From the NCBI GenBank assembly GCA_013298185.1, contig JAAFJQ010000014.1:1-33789 (forward strand): DNA of 33,789 nt. Reading direction: 5' to 3'. The number at the start of each line of letters is the position of its first letter. Position 1 is the first letter of the stretch. This document shows, one piece after another, positions 1 through 7,186 of this stretch. The position numbers and the translations under genes were made by a program. The notes beneath the pieces are model-generated. The model was given only the letters and a program-made list of their open reading frames with translations, searched no databases and was not told where the DNA came from. This stretch comes from Deinococcales bacterium. GTDB taxonomy: Bacteria; Deinococcota; Deinococci; Deinococcales; JAAFIG01.

Positions 1-667
1 ACCGCGTGGTAATGACCATCCAACGAACATCTGCGCCTTCAAATCCCGGGGTTTGCACAGCGACAAAAACCGCTAAGCTGTTACCCAACAAGTGAGCGCT
101 TCGCATTTCATAAGAAAGCGCACAGGCTCGGGACTTTGGCAAGGTCAGCCCATCTTTTTGCAGCACCCGGGTTTTACCAGCCACAGTTAAAGTCAATGCC
201 AGTTGCGTGGCAATTTCATCAGGGCAAGTTTGGGCATCTTGCTTAACAAATTCACTGTTCAACTCGAGGGTATGGATGCGTCCAGCGTAGACAAAACTGC
301 TGCGTTGCCCTTGGATATTAGGCGAAGTTGGTGCAATGCCAATAAAGCGCCCTTGCAAGCCTTGGCTGATGGCATAGCGTTTATACATGGCTTGAGCGGC
401 GGCTGAAATTGCGGCTCGAGCTTGGGAAGTGGTTGAGTTTTCTGTCTCGAGCATCTTCTCGGTTTGGGATAGGACGGTGTTTTTGGCAACGTCTACGACT
501 TGGGTTTTGGCATAGGCAAAACCAGCGCCATCGGTGATACCAAATTGCTCAAAAGCCACATAGCGCCCATCTTTGGAGAACCCAATCAACTCGAGGGTGG
601 CGGCGTCACCTGCTCGAGCCAAGGAAAGAAAGAGCGCCAATGCCAACATGAGTTTCAAAAGTTTCAT
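1..667 (-). CDS. DUF2259 predicted secreted protein, C-terminus cut by window edge
   Basis: The reading frame is open from the ATG at 667 to the left edge, about 222 codons, with no stop inside the window, so the C-terminus is missing. The N-terminus MKLLKLMLALALFLSLARA is a typical signal peptide (basic, hydrophobic, small-residue cleavage site). The mature start has the DUF2259 look: a LELIGFSKDGRYVAFEQFG stretch followed by an acidic/glycine turn and a VVDVAKN segment. Family function is unknown; members are secreted or periplasmic. The start is supported by a TAGACT box 7 bases upstream and no Shine-Dalgarno sequence. Family assignment is from recalled sequence resemblance, so it is fairly but not fully certain. 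Confidence 0.75.
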   Translation of the reverse strand, partial: MKLLKLMLALALFLSLARAGDAATLELIGFSKDGRYVAFEQFGITDGAGFAYAKTQVVDVAKNTVLSQTEKMLETENSTTSQARAAISAAAQAMYKRYAISQGLQGRFIGIAPTSPNIQGQRSSFVYAGRIHTLELNSEFVKQDAQTCPDEIATQLALTLTVAGKTRVLQKDGLTLPKSRACALSYEMRSAHLLGNSLAVFVAVQTPGFEGADVRWMVITTR

Positions 668-674
668 GACCTAC

Positions 675-680
675 AGTCTA
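675..680 (-). promoter_or_regulatory. -10 box of leaderless promoter for the DUF2259 gene
   Basis: On the minus strand TAGACT ends 7 bases before the ATG at 667. A -35-like ATGACA lies about 19 bases further upstream (700-705). Confidence 0.55.
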
Positions 681-808
681 GCTCAGATTTGGAGTCAATT
701 GTCATGTTGTGTTATGCTGCTGGCGTAGCTCGCTTAGCCATCAAGGAGCCGCGTGTTCTTTGACAATCAAAATGAAAGTTCAGGACTGGACAGCCGATCA
801 AAAAGGTT

Positions 809-860
809 GACCCCACGTCCTGTGCAAAGGGCGTGGGGTCGCCTCCTATCAGAAAGGAGG
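809..860 (+). promoter_or_regulatory. Two stacked hairpins, the second hiding an extended Shine-Dalgarno
   Basis: Hairpin 1: arms 809-820 and 829-840 pair over 12 bp (one G-U wobble) around an 8-base loop. Hairpin 2: CCTCCT at 842-847 pairs with AGGAGG at 855-860. The right arm of hairpin 2 is part of AGAAAGGAGGTGATC (851-865), which complements the usual 3' end of 16S rRNA over nearly its full length. Such an RNA would keep the ribosome binding site closed until something opens it, as in several type I toxin mRNAs. The structures are seen directly; the regulatory role is inferred. Confidence 0.6.
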
Positions 861-1054
861 TGATCACTATAAACCACAAAAAGGCTATCAGAAAGCCAGT
901 GAAACTGCAAGTCAAACGCGCTAAGTCCAAACCGAAAGGCAAACAAGTCGCTAAGCAAAAAGCAGTTAAACTGAGCATCTGGGCTGCCATTGTGAGCATC
1001 ATCGCCAGCATCATCGCTAGCATTGTTGCGGTGCTGATGAGCCTGATGAAGTAA
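833..1054 (+). CDS. Small basic protein with hydrophobic C-terminus; possible type I toxin-like peptide
   Basis: The open frame from a GTG at 833 runs to TAA at 1054. The extended Shine-Dalgarno at 851-865 lies inside this frame, so the real start is probably later. The codon at the ideal distance (8 bases after GGAGG) is ATA at 869-871, which would give about 61 residues beginning (M)NHKKAIRKP. The first half is almost all Lys/Arg/Gln; the last 26 residues form a hydrophobic helix of IVS/IIAS repeats ending MSLMK. A basic end plus one membrane helix, a hidden strong binding site and no CTCGAG sites resemble a type I toxin or small membrane peptide. I do not recognise the family. If ATA replaced an ATG, the gene may be disabled. 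Confidence 0.45.
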   Translation: MGSPPIRKEVITINHKKAIRKPVKLQVKRAKSKPKGKQVAKQKAVKLSIWAAIVSIIASIIASIVAVLMSLMK

Positions 1055-1096
1055 TTTTGATTGCAAGCCAAACGAGCTACACCTAAGTACCTCCCT

Positions 1097-1129
1097 GAAA
1101 TGTTTTAGCGTTTTTTGCTAAAACATTTC
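1097..1129. terminator. Perfect 13-bp hairpin with T-rich loop
   Basis: GAAATGTTTTAGC at 1097-1109 and its exact reverse complement at 1117-1129 flank a 7-base loop G plus six T. It follows the small ORF by 42 bases. There is no T-run after the stem, so it may be a weak terminator or another RNA structure. Confidence 0.45.
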
Positions 1130-1152
1130 CGACCAACGGGAGTAAGGACAGC

Positions 1153-1217
1153 GTATCTACCGCTGTAATGGTAGAATTGCCGCTTTTTGAAAATTCTAAA
1201 ATGAAAGCGGTAGATAC
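1153..1217. repeat. 65-bp element with 12-bp perfect terminal inverted repeats
   Basis: GTATCTACCGCT at 1153-1164 is exactly inverted at 1206-1217. A second nested inverted repeat, TAGAATT at 1172-1178 and AATTCTA at 1192-1198, lies inside. It begins 6 bases past the stop of the acyl-CoA dehydrogenase on the minus strand. It could be that gene's transcript end, a small structured RNA, or a tiny non-autonomous element; nothing in it codes for protein. Confidence 0.45.
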
Positions 1218-1223
1218 TTAGTT

Positions 1224-2390
1224 TTACTCGAGTGCATTCAAACCCGTTAAATCCCGTCCAACAATCAGGGTATGAATATCATGCGTGCCTTCGTAAGTGT
1301 CCACCGTCTCGAGGTTGAGCATGTGGCGAATGATTGGGTATTCGGTGGTGATACCATTCCCCCCATGCAGTTCCCTTGCCAACCGCGCTCCTTGCAGTGC
1401 TACTCGGACATTGTTACGCTTTGCCATAGACACTTGGGCGTAGTTCATTGTGCCGCCGTCTTTGTGTTCGCCAAGGCGTTTTGCCATCAGCAGCCCCAGC
1501 GAGTGCTGGGTTGCCATCCATGTCAGTTTGTCCTGCACCAATTGACGGCTGGCGATGGGTTTTCCAAAAGTCGTGCGGGTTTTGGTGTACTCGAGGGTTT
1601 CGGTGAACACCGCCTCGAGCGCCCCAAGTGCGCCCCATGCAATGCCGTACCGAGCTTGGGTCAGGCAGCCAAGTGGTGATTTTAAGCCACCAGATTTGGG
1701 CAGCAGGTTTTCTAATGGAATGCGGCAATCCTCGAGAACAATTTCGCCTGTAATGCTGGCTCGCAAGCTTTGTTTGTTCTTGATTTTTGGGGTGCTGAAA
1801 CCTGTAGCTTCGCGTGGCACAATAAAGCCGCGTATCATATCCACACCGTTTTCCTCGAGTTTCGCCCAGACCACGGCTAAATCAGCGATGGGGCTGTTGG
1901 TGATCCACATTTTCGAGCCGTTCAGGACATATGAATCGCCGTCTTTGACTGCTCTGGTTCGCATTGCGGCGGGGTCAGAGCCTCCATCGGATTCGGTCAA
2001 GCCAAAGCAGCCAATGGTTTTACCCGTGGCAAGGTCTGGCAGGTATTTTTTTCGTTGTTCTTCCGAGCCATACGCATAAATTGGGTACATCACCAAACTG
2101 CCTTGGACACTGGCACTCGAGCGGACACCAGAATCGGCTCGCTCGAGTTCATAGCAAATTAAGCCATACGCGGTACTCGAGATGCCTGCCCCACCGTACT
2201 CTTCGGGGGTGGTGGGTCCTAAAAAACCAAGGCTACCCATTTTGGTTATCAGTTCTCGAGGCAGTGTACCTTCGTCCCACCAACCAGCCACATGAGGAAT
2301 GATTTCTTTGTCGACAAAATCCCGTGCCAGTGCATGAATGTCTTTTTCTTCGGGCGACAAGGTGTCTAAGGCTTTGAAGTAATCGAACAT
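1224..2390 (-). CDS. Acyl-CoA dehydrogenase, glutaryl-CoA dehydrogenase-like
   Basis: A flavoenzyme that oxidises an acyl-CoA to the enoyl-CoA with FAD, probably in the cytoplasm. The 388-residue protein has the full family fold: helical N-terminal domain, the GCFGLTESDGGSDP FAD/substrate strand, the KMWITNSPIADLAVVWAK segment and the YTKTRTTFGKPIASRQLVQ helix. The C-terminal NLETVDTYEGTHDIHTLIVGR contains the catalytic Glu in the TYEGTHDIH context typical of glutaryl-CoA dehydrogenases, so lysine/tryptophan degradation is a reasonable guess. Substrate is not provable here. The frame is open to an earlier ATG at 2426, but family alignment begins at MFDYFKALD. No other beta-oxidation gene is adjacent; it is divergent from the permease operon. 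Confidence 0.88.
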   Translation of the reverse strand: MFDYFKALDTLSPEEKDIHALARDFVDKEIIPHVAGWWDEGTLPRELITKMGSLGFLGPTTPEEYGGAGISSTAYGLICYELERADSGVRSSASVQGSLVMYPIYAYGSEEQRKKYLPDLATGKTIGCFGLTESDGGSDPAAMRTRAVKDGDSYVLNGSKMWITNSPIADLAVVWAKLEENGVDMIRGFIVPREATGFSTPKIKNKQSLRASITGEIVLEDCRIPLENLLPKSGGLKSPLGCLTQARYGIAWGALGALEAVFTETLEYTKTRTTFGKPIASRQLVQDKLTWMATQHSLGLLMAKRLGEHKDGGTMNYAQVSMAKRNNVRVALQGARLARELHGGNGITTEYPIIRHMLNLETVDTYEGTHDIHTLIVGRDLTGLNALE

Positions 2391-2473
2391 GGATTTATTT
2401 TGACATATCCCCCAAAGGACAAACATGACACAACTCGAGTAGCAATAAGACTTTTTACTCCTCTCTTTGGCGT

Positions 2474-2479
2474 TAGACT
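2474..2479 (+). promoter_or_regulatory. -10 box of leaderless promoter for the permease operon
   Basis: TAGACT lies 7 bases before the ATG at 2487, with no ribosome binding site between. It also argues for this start over an in-frame ATG at 2400. Confidence 0.6.
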
Positions 2480-2486
2480 GCTGTTC

Positions 2487-3662
2487 ATGAATTTTGCTGA
2501 CCTTTCAAATTTAGCCCTGCGCGGCTTAATGCGCCGCCCAGTCCGAACTTTTTTAACCATACTTGGTATTGTTGTGGCGGTTGCCAGCATGGTCGTGTTC
2601 TTGTCACTCGGTGAGGGCTTCCGGCGGGCGTTGGGCGACCAAATCGGTAACATTGGACCTGATATTCAAATCCAACTGGCAGGTTCGGATAGCTCGAGTG
2701 TCTTTGGTAGCCCAATTCCAGATGTGCCTGTCGAGAATGTAGCCCGTTTTGAAACCTTGAAAACTGAGCTGGGAATTCGCCAAGTGATTCCGTATTTGCT
2801 GACAGCTCGAGGTAATTTTAGCGGCAGTGGTTATGTGATTTTGGCGTATCCATTCGAGAACACCAAACTGACCGATGTCTACCCGAACATGAAGCTGTCG
2901 GCGGGGCGTTGGGTGCTGCCGACTGAAGCCAATGAAAAAGTTGCGGTGGTGGGCGCTCAGGCTGCCAAAACCGCGAAGCTCGGTTTGGGCGACGAACTGC
3001 GCCTCTCGAGAACCGACCGCTACAAAGTCGTGGGTTTGCTCGAGAAAGGCGAAGGTTTTACTGACAGCGCCATTTTTCTGCCCTTCCAAAGCCTGAGTAA
3101 AACGTTGGCAGTGCAAGGCAAAGCCACTGGTATTGCCCTGAAACTCAATGATGCTTCCGATGCTCGAGCTGTTGCCAATGACTTGAACAAGCGCTTTGAA
3201 GGTGAACTCAAAGCCCAAACCCAAGGTGATGTGGTGCAAGTGCTTGACCGTGCTATAGCCATTGGTGATGCTTTTCGTTTTGGTATCAGTTTAATTGCTT
3301 TGATTGTCGGTGGTTTAGCCGTTGCCAATACCGTGATGATGGGAGTGTATGAGCGCACCAAAGAATTTGGTGTGATTCGAGCAATTGGTGCAAAACCCAG
3401 TTTTGTGTTTCAGTTGGTGGTCTGGGAAAGCCTACTGATGGCACTGCTTGGTGGGGTTGGTGGGATTTTTGTCGGCTGGCTCGGCACACTGGCAGTGAAT
3501 TTTGCGGTGCGTGACCTGATTAGTGTTGAAATTGCCCAGATTACCTTTCGCTTGGCGGGGCTGGCGATTGGTGTGGCAACCGTGCTGGGCTTGCTGTCTG
3601 GTTTGCTGCCTGCTCGAACTGCCAGCCGTTTGGTGATTACTCAAGCTCTAGGACGGAACTAA
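2487..3662 (+). CDS. ABC transporter permease, MacB/FtsX type
   Basis: A 391-residue inner-membrane permease. An N-terminal membrane helix after RRPVRTFLTILGIVVAVAS leads into a large extracytoplasmic MacB_PCD-like domain (about 50-260). Three C-terminal membrane helices form the FtsX domain, with the conserved ERTKEFGVIRAIGA loop at the ATPase contact and a GGVGGIFVGWLGT glycine helix. Proteins of this kind move substrates mechanically (lipoproteins, peptides, antibiotics) rather than through a channel. The ATPase gene starts 2 bases after the stop, so the two form one transporter. No membrane fusion protein is next to it. The substrate is unknown. Confidence 0.87.
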   Translation: MNFADLSNLALRGLMRRPVRTFLTILGIVVAVASMVVFLSLGEGFRRALGDQIGNIGPDIQIQLAGSDSSSVFGSPIPDVPVENVARFETLKTELGIRQVIPYLLTARGNFSGSGYVILAYPFENTKLTDVYPNMKLSAGRWVLPTEANEKVAVVGAQAAKTAKLGLGDELRLSRTDRYKVVGLLEKGEGFTDSAIFLPFQSLSKTLAVQGKATGIALKLNDASDARAVANDLNKRFEGELKAQTQGDVVQVLDRAIAIGDAFRFGISLIALIVGGLAVANTVMMGVYERTKEFGVIRAIGAKPSFVFQLVVWESLLMALLGGVGGIFVGWLGTLAVNFAVRDLISVEIAQITFRLAGLAIGVATVLGLLSGLLPARTASRLVITQALGRN

Positions 3663-3664
3663 AA

Positions 3665-4339
3665 ATGATTATTTTACAAGCAACCGATATTTCCAAAGTT
3701 TACCCAAGCGGCGAAAGCAGCGTCACCGCGCTGAATCATTTATCCATTGGTTTTGAAGCGGGCAAAATTACGGCAATTGTTGGACCTTCGGGCAGTGGTA
3801 AAAGCACCTTGCTGAATTTACTGGCGGGTTTTGATCGTCCCTCGAGTGGTTCGGTTTCGCACCAAGGCATTGATATTACTGGAATGCCTGAAACCAACTT
3901 AGCGAGTTACCGCTTGGCGCATTTTGGTTTTATTTTCCAGAATTATAATTTGGTCAGCATCCTCAATGCCCAAGAAAATGTTGAATTACCGCTTTCTTTG
4001 GCAAGTGTTCCCAAAGCCAAGCGCAACAGCATCTCGAGTGAAATCCTGAAACGGGTTGGGTTAGGCAAACGCACCACCCATTACCCGAATCAGTTATCGG
4101 GCGGCGAGCAGCAGCGAGTGGCAATTGCTCGAGCGCTTGCCACCAACCCCAGTGTCTTGTTTGCTGATGAACCCACAGGAAATTTGGACACCACCACGGG
4201 AACAGGCATCCTCGAGTTACTGACCGAACCAATGGAAGGCAGCCAAAACCGCACATTAATTCTGATTACGCACGATATGGAAGTGGCGGCTCGAGCCAAT
4301 CAAATTGTGCGAATCCGTGACGGGAAGCTCGAGGCATGA
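3665..4339 (+). CDS. ABC transporter ATPase, LolD/MacB type
   Basis: The 224-residue energy unit for the upstream permease. Walker A GPSGSGKST is at 40-48, the Q-loop is in GFIFQNYNL, the signature is LSGGEQQRVAIARAL, Walker B is SVLFADEPTGNLD and the switch His is in LILITHD. The GNLD after Walker B and short length are typical of the LolD/MacB/FtsE group. It starts 2 bases after the permease stop, and its stop overlaps the next start as ATGA, so all three genes are probably one transcript. Confidence 0.9.
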   Translation: MIILQATDISKVYPSGESSVTALNHLSIGFEAGKITAIVGPSGSGKSTLLNLLAGFDRPSSGSVSHQGIDITGMPETNLASYRLAHFGFIFQNYNLVSILNAQENVELPLSLASVPKAKRNSISSEILKRVGLGKRTTHYPNQLSGGEQQRVAIARALATNPSVLFADEPTGNLDTTTGTGILELLTEPMEGSQNRTLILITHDMEVAARANQIVRIRDGKLEA

Positions 4340-5391
4340 CCATGAACGGAATCCGCCAAGCCCTGCGCGATGCGCCAGATTATCCTTTTGTGCCGCTTGA
4401 AGCGCCGATTAAGCTCGATCAGAATGAATCGGGGTATGATTTTCCGCTTTCGTTAAAACAAATCGCCCTCGAGAAGATGCTGCACACCAATTGGAATCGT
4501 TATCCAGATATTCATGCCAATACTTTGCAGCAAAAAATCGCAGCTCGAGTTGGCTGGGTGCAGCACGGTGTGGTGGTCACACCGGGCAGCAATGTCTTGA
4601 TTCATGCTTTGGCACAAGCGGCTGGACTTGGGCAACGGATGCTGAGTGTCTCACCAGCTTTTAGCTTGTATAGCTTGTCGGGCAAACTCTTGGGTGCTGA
4701 GATGCTCGAGCCAGCTTTGAATTCAGATTTTTCTTTGCCAATGGATGATTTACTTGCCACCCTCGAGCAGTACACTCCGGGCGTGTGTTTTCTGGCTGTT
4801 CCACATGCGCCAACTGGCGCAATGCCGAGTCTGGAGCAAATTGAAACCTTGGTTCATCGGGCTTCAAAAGATTGGGTGATGGTGCTGGACGAAGCCTATT
4901 TTGAGTACAGTCAGCGTTCGCATTTGCACTTGCTCGAGCAGCACCCCAATGTGTGTATCCTCAGAACCTTCTCGAAGGCATGGGGCTTAGGCGGGGTACG
5001 ACTTGGTTATTTGCTTGCCCAACCAGAATTAGCTGTGAACATCCAAAAAATACTTAGTCCATTCAATGTTTCTTCACTCATCGTAGCAGCAGCCGAAACT
5101 GCTCTCGAGCATCCAAACTATGCCGAAACTCGAGTTCAGGAAACCATCCTTGAGCGCCAAAGGGTCTTTGCTGCCCTTCAAAACCACCCAACGTGGAAGG
5201 TTTACCCAAGCGCTGCCAATTATCATTTAATTCGCACCCAAGATGCCAAACGCGCCCATGCCGAACTGCTCGAGCGTGGCATTCTGGTGCGAAAACAAGA
5301 CAGTTATTTGGGTCTAAACGGCTGCATTCGGGTTTCAATTGGCACACCCGAAGAAAACAATGCGTTTGTGAAAGCAGCTCTCGAGCTTTGA
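4336..5391 (+). CDS. hisC: Histidinol-phosphate aminotransferase-like class I/II aminotransferase
   Basis: A PLP-dependent aminotransferase of 351 residues, probably converting imidazole acetol phosphate to histidinol phosphate, or a related step. The N-terminal KLDQNESGYDFP matches HisC (family LNANENP). VMVLDEAYFEY carries the PLP-contacting Asp185 and Tyr, Lys214 in RTFSKAWGLGG is the Schiff-base lysine, and VRLGY and the C-terminal CIRVSIGTPEEN arginine are present. Odd point: the usual NPNNPTG loop reads VPHAPTG, so the Asn that normally contacts the PLP ring hydroxyl is Ala. Other his genes are absent and its partner is a transporter operon, so a different keto acid substrate is possible. 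ATG at 4336 overlaps the ATPase stop; a second ATG follows at 4342. Confidence 0.8.
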   Translation: MTMNGIRQALRDAPDYPFVPLEAPIKLDQNESGYDFPLSLKQIALEKMLHTNWNRYPDIHANTLQQKIAARVGWVQHGVVVTPGSNVLIHALAQAAGLGQRMLSVSPAFSLYSLSGKLLGAEMLEPALNSDFSLPMDDLLATLEQYTPGVCFLAVPHAPTGAMPSLEQIETLVHRASKDWVMVLDEAYFEYSQRSHLHLLEQHPNVCILRTFSKAWGLGGVRLGYLLAQPELAVNIQKILSPFNVSSLIVAAAETALEHPNYAETRVQETILERQRVFAALQNHPTWKVYPSAANYHLIRTQDAKRAHAELLERGILVRKQDSYLGLNGCIRVSIGTPEENNAFVKAALEL

Positions 5392-5460
5392 GCTATGAGC
5401 TTTGAGCTATGAGCTTTTGTTTTTCCTCATAGCTCATGGCTGCTTTTGCTCATAGCCCAC
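5389..5460. repeat. Heptamer repeat array GAGCTTT/GAGCTAT between convergent genes
   Basis: From 5389 five 7-base units alternate GAGCTTT and GAGCTAT, continuing past the hisC stop. Beyond a T-rich spacer the reverse-complement form (TCATAGC) appears twice, up to the end of the opposing gene. Confidence 0.7.
5403..5436. terminator. Bidirectional terminator between convergent hisC and CPBP genes
   Basis: TGAGCTATGAG (5403-5413) and its exact inverse CTCATAGCTCA (5426-5436) make an 11-bp stem around a T-rich 12-base loop. It lies between two converging genes and is built from the heptamer repeats. Confidence 0.55.
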
Positions 5461-7061
5461 TAAAACCAATTCCGAATCACTGGGAAAAAGTAAATACAGG
5501 CTAAAATCCCAACCAAGAAAATGGCTTGTGCGACAATGCTCGGCACGGTGCTTTTGGCTCGAGCGGCAACAAAGGTCAGCAGCGCTCCATGAATCAGCAG
5601 GTACGGAGCTGGAGCAACCAAACACAAAGCAAATAAGGTGAGAGCGATGCTCGAGCCAATCAGTGTTCCGTAGCGTTTCTCGAGTGGGTAAAAAGCAAAA
5701 GCTCGAAAAAAGACTTCTGAGAACGGCAGTACCACAATCAGCAGCACCAATGAAATTCGCCAATTCAGGACATCAGTAAAAAAACTGACCATGCCAAGCT
5801 GTCTCGAGAGAAATTGATAGCCAATCGCTAGTGCCACGGCAATCAAGCCCACGGCTACACCTTCGGCAATGCTTTCTTGGCTGGGTTTTCCAAATAAGAC
5901 TTGACCGATTTTCCAACCGTTGGTTTTGGCGGTTTGGAAGCTGAGCAGCAGCATGGTTAAGCTCATAACGATTAAAAACGTGTCTATTGCCACGCCAGAC
6001 TGGCTTGGGGTGAGGATCGCAAAGAAATTTCCAAATAAGACATTGCCAATAAATAAAGCTGCGACACCACCAGCAAAGATGCTGGTCAGCAGCCACACAT
6101 AGGCTGTTCCAACTGACCATGGGCGTGGACCGTCTTGAATTTCGATGGTTGAGAGTGGTTCAATTCTGGCTTCGCCAATCAGGTGCAGCACCAAAAGCAG
6201 CACAATACAGAGCAGCCAAGGCAGGGTTCTCGAGATAAACAAACCAAACCAGTTGCCACCTGTGTCCATTTGATTCATGACTTGCTGACCATCGGTAAAA
6301 CGCCCTTGTCCAAAGTAAGCGTATGCCAATGCACCAAGGGCTTTTTGGTAGGTGCTGCGCTCTTGGGCATTAAAAGCCTCCGGTTTGGCTGCCACGGTTT
6401 CCAAGGTGCGAATCGCGTTTTTAAGATCGCCCGTGATCCATTGGGTACGCCCCAAATCCGCCAAAAGAGGCAATGGTTTTTGTGGTGATTCTGCCAAGAC
6501 CGCCAAGGCTCGTCTGGGTTCGTTTTTGAGGTATAAATCTGCCAGTTCACGCCGCACCAGCACATCGCTTGGTACAAGCTGCACAGCCCGTTTGAAGGTT
6601 TGTAAGGCTTCGTCAAAACGAGACAAGCGCTTTTGGGCTAAACCCAAGACTTTGTACGCCCTGAGTTGCACATCGGCAGGAGCAGCTGTGACTCGAGCCG
6701 CCGCGTTGACGGTGGCATCCAAATTATTTTGGGCATAAGCAATTTCAGCTTCTATTGCGTCATCTTCGGCAATTGTACCTCTGGTTCGAGCATTGCCTAG
6801 GCTGGCGCTGGCTTCGGCGTATTTATTCACGCCAAGCAATACTCGAGCAAAAAGCCGGTGATAGGCTGCAATTTCTGGGGCGTATTGGACTGCATTGCGA
6901 CACTGGCTTTCGGCAGTGATGGGGTCGTTGAGGCGCAAGAAAAACTTTTGGCAATCTGCGAAATTCTTAGCTGCCACACGCTGAGTATTGATAAGTTGAG
7001 CTGCTGCTTGCATCGGCAGCAAGAAACCAAGAAGAACCAAGAAACGCATAAACCACTTCAT
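5460..7061 (-). CDS. Secreted-start TPR protein fused to a degenerate CPBP (CAAX protease-like) membrane domain
   Basis: A 533-residue membrane protein. A signal peptide (about 1-22) is followed by roughly 240 residues of TPR-like helices, clearest at KVLGLAQKRLSRFDEALQTF and at LGRTQWITGDLKNAIRTLE. About eight membrane helices follow from residue 275. The last part resembles the CPBP/Abi family of intramembrane proteases, but the first motif EExxxR reads SEVFFR and the last His/Asn motif reads IVAQAIFLV, so key catalytic residues look lost. It may act as a scaffold or pseudo-protease. The start is supported by a TAAAAT box 8 bases upstream. It is convergent with hisC and divergent from the patatin gene. 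Confidence 0.7.
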   Translation of the reverse strand: MKWFMRFLVLLGFLLPMQAAAQLINTQRVAAKNFADCQKFFLRLNDPITAESQCRNAVQYAPEIAAYHRLFARVLLGVNKYAEASASLGNARTRGTIAEDDAIEAEIAYAQNNLDATVNAAARVTAAPADVQLRAYKVLGLAQKRLSRFDEALQTFKRAVQLVPSDVLVRRELADLYLKNEPRRALAVLAESPQKPLPLLADLGRTQWITGDLKNAIRTLETVAAKPEAFNAQERSTYQKALGALAYAYFGQGRFTDGQQVMNQMDTGGNWFGLFISRTLPWLLCIVLLLVLHLIGEARIEPLSTIEIQDGPRPWSVGTAYVWLLTSIFAGGVAALFIGNVLFGNFFAILTPSQSGVAIDTFLIVMSLTMLLLSFQTAKTNGWKIGQVLFGKPSQESIAEGVAVGLIAVALAIGYQFLSRQLGMVSFFTDVLNWRISLVLLIVVLPFSEVFFRAFAFYPLEKRYGTLIGSSIALTLFALCLVAPAPYLLIHGALLTFVAARAKSTVPSIVAQAIFLVGILACIYFFPVIRNWF

Positions 7062-7069
7062 TGCTGGTT

Positions 7070-7075
7070 ATTTTA
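7070..7075 (-). promoter_or_regulatory. -10 box of leaderless promoter for the TPR/CPBP gene
   Basis: TAAAAT on the minus strand ends 8 bases before the ATG at 7061. Confidence 0.5.
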
Positions 7076-7099
7076 CACATGAAACTGCCAGAAGTGTTA

Positions 7100-7156
7100 C
7101 GGTCTACCCCATCGGCGCGTTTCGGTCTACCCCATCGGCGCGTTTCGGTCTACCCC
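7100..7156. repeat. 23-bp tandem repeat upstream of the patatin gene
   Basis: Two exact 23-bp copies (7100-7122, 7123-7145) and 11 bases of a third begin CGGTCTACCCC. The -10/start region of the following gene (ACGGTATACCTATG) looks like a diverged copy of the unit, so the array may come from duplication of promoter DNA. Confidence 0.8.
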
Positions 7157-7174
7157 CAAACTGCTCAGAGGTGC

Positions 7175-7180
7175 TACGGT
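7175..7180 (+). promoter_or_regulatory. -10 box of leaderless promoter for the patatin gene
   Basis: TACGGT lies 6 bases before the ATG at 7187. It lacks the A/G-rich centre of the best boxes in this window. Confidence 0.4.
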
Positions 7181-7186
7181 ATACCT

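Noticed and set aside
712-1071. Minus-strand ORFs with MLAMMLAMMLTMAAQM-type hydrophobic repeats
   Set aside because: They are antisense to the hydrophobic helix of the small ORF; the plus strand has the strong ribosome site and hairpins.
7061-7186. N-terminal extension of the patatin gene to an ATG at 7061
   Set aside because: The extra 42 residues would be translated from the tandem repeat and from the neighbouring gene's start; the patatin motif begins at 7187.
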